A DNA stretch of 64,000 bases, taken from positions 652,994 through 716,993 of the forward strand of contig NW_020170418.1 in the NCBI RefSeq assembly GCF_000524195.1, written 5' to 3'. This document shows positions 39,059 through 48,807 of this stretch, in pieces. The notes beneath the pieces are model-generated. The model was not told the origin of the DNA, did not search any database, and worked only from the letters and a program-made list of their open reading frames with translations. Position 1 is the stretch's first letter; every line of letters starts with the position of its first letter. Made by a program: the position numbers and the translations under genes. This stretch comes from Echinococcus granulosus (lineage: Eukaryota; Platyhelminthes; Cestoda; Cyclophyllidea; Taeniidae).

Positions 39059-41739
39059 TCAACAATTCGTACATTGTTGACCCTCTGAGTGGCAGGGACA
39101 GTCTTGGGGTGCAAGGCTTCCTGCTCCAATTTGTTCTCCTAGGGATATTTTGTTTTTGTTTTTCCTCATTCGCGGCCTTGACTGCAGGGTTGTTTCTTGC
39201 TCTACTGGGCACTCTGGATAGTTCATTAGTTGATAGAGTGGAGGCGCGGTTGTGGCCGTGTTCCTCGTTCCTCTCATGTTGAGGCGCCTAGGTGTGACTA
39301 TCGATGCAGTCGTGTTGGTGCGAGCTGCAGCGCGTCTTGCGGTTGGCGTGTAGCCCACGTCGCCCCCCTCGTGTCCCTCACATTCTTCCTCTTCATCCTG
39401 GCCCTCTTCGCCTTCTTCTCCCTCTTCGTCGTCGTCGTCCTTCCTCGCTGCTTGCATTGCATTTAAGCTTTCGGTTTCGAGAGCTATAATGTCCGCCGCC
39501 GTGTTGCGAACCTTCTCCAGAGCGTCAGTGAATTCCTCCATCTCCATTCCTTCGCCGACATACCTCAATAATGAATCATTGAAGTATTCTATTAGCTCCA
39601 AAACGCTCGTAATGGTCTGTTTGAGCTCTCATTGCAACGAATGCTTAATTGGAAAGAAATCAGCTTTTTGTGATCTACTATGTAATTGTTAATTCTTGTA
39701 GTTGGTCGTTAGTTTCGTGTAAAGTGCTTATACCATTACATTTAGGACTCGCTTCATCTGGTACTTATGCAGTTGCCTAAGGCAACAAATTTTCTCCGAA
39801 CGTAACCTGGCTTAAGAGTGATGAATTTGTGTTAGCTTGCGATGTTTTGTGGTACGATCTTTTAGTGTAGTCTAGGAGCTATCTCAGGGGACATGATGCA
39901 GTTGCAATATTTTAGTTTTTTGCACTATGATGACTGAAAGGTTACTCATTTGCCCTTTGGCTTTATTTCTTTCCCCTGCAGGATGTTTGTCTTTTTGAGA
40001 TTTTCCTTGCCTTAGTAGCGAGGTATTTCTGAGCAAAGTGTGTAATAATTACCAATGCAGGAAGGCTCGTTTGGAGAATAAGTTTAAAAAAGCTATTTCA
40101 GCTCGGCTGAAGACCTCGGATATGGCAGTGCTGTTGGTAATCATGACCAATGATCTGGTTATCTTTTCTGGTCCCATGCCAGGGATTAGGACGGGTGGTT
40201 GGGGCGTGTACGCCACTTTGAAGGCCGTCGGGCACCAGTCGACGATGTTGGCACGTTCTTCTCGCATACCCTCCAGTGTTTGAAGGATTTCAAACACGCT
40301 GTGATGTCCCCTGTACGTCAGGCATGTAGCGAGGGTTACACCCTCGTCTAGCATCGCTGTGACGGTGCGATAGTCTGGCTTGAATACCATGCGTGTCAGT
40401 ATCGGCGTGGTGTACCTGCTTCTCTCCGCCTCCATATCAGTGCAAAATGGCACGAATGTGATCATGGGATAGTGGATTGCAGGAAAAGGGATGAGATTGG
40501 TGAGAAATTCTGAGATTGTGCCGTTGATGTTGCATTTGAAGCGTACCGAAGCGGTGAGGCCGGCGACGAGGGGGCCGATGACCCGGTTCACCGTGGTGTA
40601 AGTAGGTCGCACGACCGCCAGCTCCTTGGTGCAAATATTAAAGAGCGCCGAGTTATCCAGAAAGATATTGAGATCACAGAAGTCGGAGGAGTGGTAGAGG
40701 TGGTGCATGCAATTATACACTTCCACGGGCCCGATGGCCATCTGATCGGAGGGCACAATGCTGAACTGTAGCATTCTGCGCCCAGCGAATTCGAGGCAGG
40801 CGCGCTCCTGGAACATGGAGAGTAGTCCGCTACCTGTTCCACCGCCCAGAGCGGAGAAGGTCATTGTGCCCTCGAAGTTGTCGCACTTCTCAATCATCCG
40901 GCGCATTGAATTGATTAGCGCGCCCACAACCTTTCCGCCGAGCGTGTAGTAGCCGCGGGCGAAGTTACCGGCTGCATCTTCCATGCCGGCTAATAAGGTT
41001 TCCGGGTTGAATAGGCCTTTGTATGCACCATCCCGTACTTCATCTGGAATTTAAGTATCATACTACTAGTGTTTTGGCGCTTAATGAAGTGTGGTCCTCT
41101 CAATAGGGGGACGCTATTATTGCCTTTTGGAAACTCGAAAAAATCGCTTTCTCCGTTCCTTTTGCTAACTGAGCAGTCGTTTATATTTTAAGTAGTTTTG
41201 GATATGAGGCATCTTAGATAACTTAGAATCTGAGTTGTGTTTGTGCAAGTAGTTGATGTGCTTCTTTCATTCTGTACCAGATTTCTCTGGACACATATGT
41301 ATCTTGGAGTAATGCGGAATTGAGCCCTCCCACCAGTTCTAATTTCAGATGAAAATGTCAAGGCGTAGTTTGCTGTCGACCTAGAGAGTTTTAGAAAAGC
41401 ATTTCACTTGTTGCCCTATTCATCGAGCCCCATGTTATCATAATGTGAAATATGACGTCGCGATAACTTTAATGGATAAAATTGCTAAAACTTGATTTCC
41501 TGTTCCAACATACCAATAACTGAGGGTTCCAAATCGGCTAAAATTGCACGGGGGACGTATTTTTCGTGGGGAGTGAGTTGCTCGAAAACAGTGTTGAGCT
41601 CTCTATGCTCCTGTAAAGTGGGTTCATATTGAATGGTACCGTCGCGGCACACGCCATGCTCCAGACACAACATCTCCCACACCGCACTTGCTGCTTGCAC
41701 GCCCGCCTGTCCGATGAAGAATGTGCACAGCTCCTTCAT
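39059..41739 (-). CDS. Divergent alpha-tubulin-like protein with long C-terminal extension
   Basis: Three exons in transcript order: 41739-41514, 41043-40053, 39563-39059. Phases agree and give 573 aa, versus about 450 for alpha-tubulin. Alpha rather than beta identity is shown by CLEHG, DEVRDGAYKGLF, EDAAGNFARGYYT, VDWCPTAFKV and YVGEGME. The GTP loop GGGTGSG falls at 142-148, the canonical numbering, and the catalytic Glu (ISEFLTNLIPFP) is kept, so GTP turnover on beta-tubulin is possible. The body is otherwise very divergent. The Lys40 loop is rewritten, with Pro at position 40, so there is no acetylation site. After YVGEGMEMEEF the chain runs about 155 residues: an Asp/Glu-rich run, then an Arg-rich and Thr-rich segment, ending in CTNC instead of EY. 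A donor-like GT after the acidic run could shorten the tail by splicing. The start at 41739 matches the family N-terminus; ATGs at 41742 and 41763 are in frame upstream. It may serve sperm or ciliary microtubules, but that is a guess. Confidence 0.83.
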
Positions 41740-43751
41740 CATCAATGCTCTCCACACACGCACGCAGATTTGGTTGATTCGCTTTGGACTAACTAAAAAG
41801 TATTGGTTTTGTCAACCCGCTGCAATTACACAGGAAAGCAATACATAATACGACGGGGATTGGGCTCGTCGTCGTTGCAGCGCTACTGTATCGATCGGTC
41901 GCTTCAAAAGCCTCGCGGTCTTCGAAGGGAACGTGATCCTTGCACCGTAAGCCCACTGTCCCGAGTTTATTGCAAATTTCACAATTCCTACAAAACTGTC
42001 TTATGTAGTTAATTTGACGAGCATAATGCGCATACTCGATAATCTTCGTTTGGGTCATGTTTCAGAAATCTGATATATTTGCAGTTCAGAAACAAAATTT
42101 TGCATTTTCTGAGAACCATTTCCATATAATCTGCAATAGAGTCAAAATAATTCGATTTGTTTTATTGCTTTCACTTTGGTACCATTAATTAGTCGAATAT
42201 CCCTGCTGTGTGACCACATTTCCAACTAGATTAAAATGCTTGTCGCATATGATCCCATAGTAGTACGTGTGTTAAAAGGACATGGGTTTAGGGTATTTTT
42301 GATTACATGATCACTGGCAACGCGCCATATGCTTGAAACATAAAGGGACCAAGTACTACTGATAGCATGGAATAAATTAGATAAGGGATTTATCTAGGTG
42401 ATATTAGAGTTCTAGTTCCTTTGTCAAATGGGGATAAGAGCATCAATTTATGAGGAAATTAGGGCTGGAATATTTTTTTGGTTATATGAAACCCGTTACC
42501 GCAACGAATTCGGTTAATGACTAGCGTAAGACGAATCTAATGATTTTAAAGACAAAGGAAGTAAAGTTACCGCACTGCAATATAATTTTTGATTTATACG
42601 GTTTTTGTCGCATTTTTACATTTTGAGCTACCAGTATGGAAATTCGCCATACCTACCACTTCCAGGATCCGACTTTATTATTGGTTGTACTTTGAAGTTT
42701 TCAAGTAGGATTCGCAGCATTAACATCCTCTTGGTATGGTACCAAAATAAGGGGTGGAGAAGAATTTTTCACACAGTAAATTAACTTGCTAGTCATCCTT
42801 ATTCTGCTAAACTTGCGGAAGAGTATAGCCAGGAATTACAGCCCAGAACCATTTACTTAAAAGTAAAACAAGCTTTACTATATTAACAATCGCAGAATAA
42901 AACAACTAAATAAATCACCTAGTAGAAACACAACAACCACCTTTCGCAAGCAGATTGCACTGATTGTGCATCTGTGTGCGAATATCTATTTAATGATATT
43001 GCAATTTTCTCAATTGGCAATTGCTGCTGTAGTCCTTGCCTTTAAAAGGCTTGCTGATAAGCCGAAAAATAAAAAGCAACATATGGGCTACTAAATGAAA
43101 AATGACTCAAAGCATCTTTTCTCTAATCGAAGAATTAGCGTTAGTTCAGATGCTTAATAGACGCGCTTCATTAAATTCGGCTTGCAGCTAATTTAGTCTG
43201 CTGCCTAGCTTCAATTATCATCGCTTTCGTAACATTGCAGCTTCATTGTGAGTGATGCAGTTTAATTCGATTGATAACCGTTGGGACTCAGAATGTCATG
43301 TAGTTGTATATTTTCCTACTTATAAATTTAAAATCTCAATTTTTTTTGTATCCGATTTGTAACTAAACTAGCAATTCGGTTCAGAACATACTCAAAGCTG
43401 CAATAGGAATACAAATCGATTTCTTTGTGACATTGCTTGCAAGTTTTAATCCCAGTTCCTTGATGCTAGTCATTAGTTTTGCAGTCGTCGATGTGTCTTC
43501 CAGGTGCAGCCGTAGGCCGCCTTAATTTCCGCTTAATATTTGTGACGGGTTCCACAATGTTTGCAAATTTGTTCCTGTACCTTGTCGGTATTTTGGCAAA
43601 GTAGTTGAAATAGGCTTTCGGAATATTTTGGAACGACGCTAATCCTTAAATGTTTCACCGTAGATGAGCGATGTCTGTGTTTGTCGTGTTTGACCGGTAA
43701 AGTTAGTCTTATTCAGCCGTTCTTCCACAAAAGGTGCAGGACGGATCAAAT
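41740..43751. promoter_or_regulatory. Divergent upstream region of the tubulin-like gene (-) and RFC2 (+)
   Basis: About 2 kb without a recognised gene; it must contain both promoters. On the minus strand an ATG at 42058 opens an 89-codon frame with a Cys-rich segment (FCRNCEICNKL). It lies directly 5' of the tubulin-like gene and could be 5' UTR, an upstream small gene or chance. An acceptor-like GTGCAG at 43739 lies 12 bases before the RFC2 ATG. Confidence 0.45.
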
Positions 43752-45563
43752 ATGACATCTTTCCAGAAATCATCAATCCCGAAATTAGACGTTCCATGGA
43801 TAGAGAAATATCGTCCTCTCCGCCTCTCCGACATTGTTGGGAACGAAGCCACGATCCAACGGCTTGAATCCTTCTCTCATACGGGCAATGTGCCCCACAT
43901 AATTATTGCTGGCCCACCCGGCTGCGGCAAGACCACCAGCATTCTCTGTTTGGCTCGGGCTCTTCTTGGCGACGCTTACAAAGACGCCGTTCTTGAACTC
44001 AATGCGTCCAACGATCGTGGCATCGACGTCGTCCGTAGTCGGATTAAGATGTTTGCTCAGAAGAAGGTCACACTACCCTTCGGGCGTCAAAAATTCATCA
44101 TTCTTGACGAAGCCGACAGGTTAGGTGTTTTCTTAACATCTCACGGCATTTAGCCATGTACTACTTCCAAAAAAGCTGGGATTTTTTTAATCTTGTGACG
44201 TAGAGAAGATGGCCTTCATCTTAACATTGACCTTGCAGTGCTATTGTTGTTTTGTTCCAGTGTTATATGAGTCTGTTAAATCTGACTGCTATGAATTTTT
44301 CCTTAAAATAAGTGCATATCTGCGCATGTGGTGAGCATTTGTTTATATAAATGAAAAGCATGACGGACGGGGCTCAGCAGGCTCTGCGTCGTACCATGGA
44401 GATTTATTCAAAAACCACTCGGTTTGCGTTGGCGTGCAACGACTCTTCCAAGCTGATTGAACCCATCCAGTCGCGATGTGCTGTGCTGCGCTACGCGAAG
44501 CTTACCTCGGTCCAACTGATGGCACGACTTTTTGAGGTTGCGAAGGCAGAGGGCGTCAATTACACGGAGGAAGGGCTAGAGGCCGTCGTCTTTACCGCTG
44601 AGGGCGACATGCGACAGGTTTGTTGGCGATCGTTGTACTGCTTAAAGCCTACAAATACGCCTCATATTGTGCATATTCTTGGGAAGAACACTCACTGTTC
44701 TTTTCGAATGCACTGAGCATGGAACATTTTGCCTGATGTTTATACATTTGCCCAAAGGATCAGTTATCTTTATTTTATTATTCAAAACGCTCCTTTTGTA
44801 GCAATTAATTCAAACCACTTGTTTAGGTGCTTTCAATTTCGACAACAGTATCAATGTTGTTTGGAGTTTCTACATTTTAGGCGCTCAACAATCTACAATC
44901 GACTTACCAAGGGTTCGGGATGGTCACCAGCGAGAATGTTTTCAAGGTAATTTATTAGCATGCCCAAAAGCTGTGGCAATTCATCATAAAGCACAACGAT
45001 TTGGGGGCAGTGTTTTCCATTTCCACGTTATAGAATACTAATTCTACCCATTGTTGCGAAACCGCGATTCGGCCCCTTAGCTAAGTCCCAATCGACTAAG
45101 ATTTCGTCTACTGTAGACAGAATCAACGGAGTTGCACTAAATGCACGTTGCTTCATCAAGGTATTAAAATTATCTAGCAATTTTAGGTATGTGACGAACC
45201 TCATCCGCTGCTGGTGCAGAACATGGTTGATCACTGCTTAAGAGGCAAATTTTCCGACGCCCACAATGTCCTGAAGCATCTTTGGGATCTGGGATACTCC
45301 GCCGAAGATATTTACTCAATGCTCTTCCGCATTGTAAAAAACCACCAAATGGATGAGTATCTGAAACTGGAGTACATAAAGGTTCGAATGTTCCCCTTAT
45401 TTTACAGGCGAACCTCAAAACCACATCATCGTCATCAACTGCTCTTGAATTGTAGGAAGTTGGTCTTACCCATCTCAGGATCGCCGAGGGTCTGGGCACG
45501 CTTCTTCAACTCGGCGGTTTACTGGCCCGGCTCTGCAAAATTACTATTCAAACAGGAAGATAG
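43752..45563 (+). CDS. RFC2: Replication factor C subunit 2 (clamp-loader AAA+ ATPase)
   Basis: Five exons: 43752-44119, 44359-44617, 44881-44946, 45187-45381, 45456-45563. Phases agree and give 331 aa (human RFC2 354, with a longer N-terminus). RFC loads the PCNA clamp onto primed DNA in the nucleus. Motifs in order: [12 protein letters not shown] box, Walker [27 protein letters not shown], Walker [26 protein letters not shown], sensor 1 ACNDSSK, SRC motif [11 protein letters not shown], sensor 2 [13 protein letters not shown], then the helical C-terminal collar [10 protein letters not shown]. This identifies RFC2 (the 40-kDa type) rather than RFC4 or RFC5. The first in-frame ATG is at 43752; a GTG further upstream is not a plausible start. 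The stop is only 40 bases from the GPATCH3 stop on the other strand. Confidence 0.95.
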
Positions 45564-45603
45564 GGTGGCATGGTGTTTTTTTAACTGTTCAATTTGAAAT
45601 AGT

Positions 45604-47193
45604 TTACTGTACATTTTTGTGCGTTGAACCAATAATACCGCCAAAATGAAATTTTACACACTCGATTCCAATGGAACTGTGGGGGTTATTGATAACGAGA
45701 CGTTTCTCACGGTTGGCGCATTGACAACCAATTGCACTTTGACAGTTGCGCGAATCCGTTTCGTGGTAAGCGGTGTCGCTGCGCAGTGACACAACTTCAG
45801 GGCTGTCAAAAACAGAACGGATGTACACGCTACTCGGGAATTGGGAGAAGTCTTTCGTTAAGGAAGGGCGAAATGATGCAACAGTAAATCCAAAACCGGA
45901 TCTGTTAGTCGATACATAACTATCTTCCGAGGTGAGTGGTTCCAGCAAGCCTTTTCGTTTTGGATCACCGAGACGAGTACCTCTGCGCCACCCTTGGTTT
46001 TGCATTATCCTAGCCCCATACACCTACAAGGCAAAAACAACTGGTCAGATAGTGGATCACCTATTTTATCAGTAGAAGCCTCTGCTCACATACGGATAGG
46101 AAAGGTTTTACGCAGTCTTCACTCGATTCTTCAAGAATCTGGTTAAGCTGTTTGCTGTCGAGATCCAGCCCACCGGGTCCTGTGAAGCTCAGACCTTCGT
46201 CATCGCTGCATTGGTGTAGATTGATGTCCCAGTCAAAAGAGGAAGGTTCGCCGAAGAATTCGTCCCTCCGTACGCTTCCGCATTCCCTCCAGAACATTTC
46301 GTCAGTGTAGTGCACCAGACCAGATCCACCTTTCTCCCACTTGAGTTCAATCTTGCTCTCGTATTTCAGAGAGTGCTTACTGCTCCTGTTCACGTCGTAA
46401 GGGTCATCATGGAGGACCTCAAAGCGATCCCACTCCTCAGCAACTTCGTCGGCGACAACAGGATCTGAGAGGATCAGTCCACTTTCAGTTTGAAGGACTG
46501 GTTTCTCTAATTCAACCTCCGTGTCCGTGATCAAGTCGCATTTCCCGGTGCTGCCAGGGTAGAAGTATGGAACGCTGCCATATTTTCGATTGCTTTTGAA
46601 ACAAGGAAAGTCTAGCTTTAATCTTCGGATAGTGGCGGAACCCAACTGACACGATCGAATAAGAGAGATAAAGTGGGAAATGGGAGTTCCGGCATTTCCC
46701 TGGGGCATCCAAGAAGGCGGAGAAAATTCACAAAGTTCTAAGAAAATAATGTCGTTCAAGAAACGGGACCAAAGTAGCTAATAAGAGCGAAGATGAACAC
46801 ATACTCACCCTTAAGACTATTTAAATGAGATGGTGCATAGCTCACACGATAGAGTTTGCAGGGTGGGAAATTTCCACATTTGGCGTCGGTGAACCACGAG
46901 TCCTCAAATGACCCCAGGACTCCCCGAGTGTAGGCAGGTTTGATTGCCATTAGAGCGGTACACTTAAGGGCTCTCCTCGAACGATGTCGCTTTAGAGCGC
47001 GCAGAAGTACATCCGCATCGACTATGCTGTGAGAAGTGAGAAAAACGCGCGAGGATGACGGACGGTGACGGTAATGAAAACACGCAAAGGCGCCAGCTTC
47101 AACGTGCTGAGAAAATATTCGCCGCAAGTCAGATGTCTTAACAGATGTTGGAATGTCAGTAACAAGAAAGATATTCTGACCCGTCAACTCCAT
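45604..47193 (-). CDS. GPATCH3: G-patch domain-containing protein 3
   Basis: Three exons in transcript order: 47193-46809, 46737-46094, 46023-45604, with introns of 71 and 70 nt. Phases agree and give 482 aa (human about 525). The N-terminus is the RRM-like region typical of this family (IFLVTDIPTSVKTSDLRRIFSQ, FACFHYRHRP). The middle has MPQGNAGTPISHFISLIRSC and the diagnostic block IELKWEKGGSGLVHYTDEMFW. The last exon begins the G-patch proper (ARIMQNQGWRRGTRLGDPKRKGL), though some glycines of a canonical G-patch are replaced (RLGDP rather than GLG). GPATCH3 is reported in vertebrates as a nuclear protein affecting gene expression; its role in flatworms is unknown. It is convergent with RFC2 and divergent from PSMB1. 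Confidence 0.9.
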
Positions 47194-48028
47194 TTACCTG
47201 AATGCAGTCACGGGCTGCGGTGAGTCAACGTGAAATCGGAACTCTTGCTCCAAAACTAAGTGCTTTAAAACACGATGTAAACGCAATAATTTGTTTTACT
47301 GTTGCTTTCAACTGCGAATTGGCTGTAAAAGATAAATAACAACAGTCAACTTAAAATGGACCATACCGCATGGCAACAGTACAGTGGAAATAGTTATGAC
47401 CGAAGTCGATGAGTGCAACATTTGACTGATATTTTGTGCTCAAAGTGTGGCAAAAAAATTGGATATAAAAAACGCAAAAAAGGTGAAATTTACGAGGATG
47501 TTCTTTATGGAGGCAATTTTACAGTAGAAAATTTGCTGTGGATATCGCTTATGAAATTTCGCTCTAAGGCGTTACCGTAGTATTCTACTTATCTAAGTCT
47601 TGGTTTTGCTCAGGCGGACTGGTTCTTTTACTAGGCACTAAAATACATATTTATTCTGAGCATTATGTAGTTGTGTTAAGAATGGTGTTAAAACGCCGCA
47701 TAGATTTTGTTGTTTTTAGGGAATATACTTTGCCCTCGAAAGTAAGTGCGCATTAGACCTTCAATTATTTTTGAAAATTCCGATTAAATAAAAACTTGCG
47801 TGGTTTGTTTTCTAGGCTTGTAAGAGACAAAAAATACCCTAGACTTCTCGTGTTTAATAAATTTTTCAAAATGCCACGTTTTTGATCTTAATTTTAGCTG
47901 CGTTTAGCTTCTTCCCTAATATTAACTTTGCAGTGTTGCCTGTTTCGAATAGAGCTGAGTAATTTTTCTTCAGTTCGATTGGTGGGGTCGTCGGTTCTGT
48001 GTGCTGGTTTGGTTGTTCGGACCTGGCA
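47194..48028. promoter_or_regulatory. Divergent upstream region of GPATCH3 (-) and PSMB1 (+)
   Basis: About 835 bases between two divergent start codons, with no coding sequence recognised. It must contain both promoters. No TATA box was assigned. Confidence 0.5.
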
Positions 48029-48807
48029 ATGGAATTTAATCCTTACACACTTAATGGAGGGTAGTTCTCTTTATTTCTATACAATTCTTTGAATAGTACT
48101 GCATTGGGTATATCGGGCAAGGATTTTGCTCTCGTTGCATCAGATACACGCCTGACAGATGAAAACATGGGTCTCCTTTTCTCTCGTGATTCTCCACATA
48201 TTTACGAAGTGTAATTATGGAGATATCTAACTTCCGCAGTACATCTAATGTTAGGATATGTCTCACGGGCTTCCATGGCGACATCATCACATTTATTAAG
48301 TTGCTGGAGTCACATATCAAGGTCTGTTTTCTGTTTCTTTAATTACCTTGCTCTAGGAATACCTTTACCAACACAAAAGGGAGATACCTCTCACGGCTCT
48401 CGCTAATTTAGTGTCTGTTTGTTTGTACTCACGTCGTTTCTTCCCGTTTTATGTCAGTGCTATTTTGGCGGGTATTGATGAGGATGGCAGAGGCGCCATC
48501 TTCTCCTTTGACCCAGTTGGATCTTATGAGAGGGAAGTCTACCGCGCGTGCGGCACAGGTGGTGCTATTTTGCAGCCATTTATGGACAGCCAGGTTAGAT
48601 TGTTTCGCCTTAGACGATTATTAGATCGGTGGTCCGGATCTCGTAGCCGATTGTGTTGAAATGGAAAAGGGTCCTGCGGTTCGTCTTGCTAGGGACGTAT
48701 TTATTAGTGCTACTGAACGAGACATTTATTGTGGTGACTCTGTTGTCATTGACGTAATCACGGCTTCTGGAGTGAATCGCGTATGTTACCCGCTGCGGCG
48801 CGACTAA
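48029..48807 (+). CDS. PSMB1: 20S proteasome subunit beta type-1 (beta-6)
   Basis: Five exons: 48029-48060, 48097-48210, 48240-48321, 48357-48593, 48625-48807. Phases agree and give 215 aa (human 241). The subunit is a structural, non-catalytic member of the 20S core beta ring. Matches: NPYTLNGGTALGISGKDFAL, ASDTRL, TGFHGD, LYSRRFFPFYVSAILAGIDE, FSFDPVGSYERE, LQPFMD, DVFISATERDIYCGDSV. All four introns are tiny (36, 29, 35 and 31 nt). The second junction was fixed by length: only the AG at 48239 restores the twelve residues the family has between the SPHIY Tyr and FHGD. The N-terminus starts almost at the mature end of the human protein, so the propeptide is missing or encoded in an upstream exon not found. 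Confidence 0.93.

Noticed and set aside
43734..43751. GTG as start of RFC2
   Set aside because: Eukaryotic initiation at GTG is unlikely. The first in-frame ATG is at 43752 and an acceptor-like AG separates the two.
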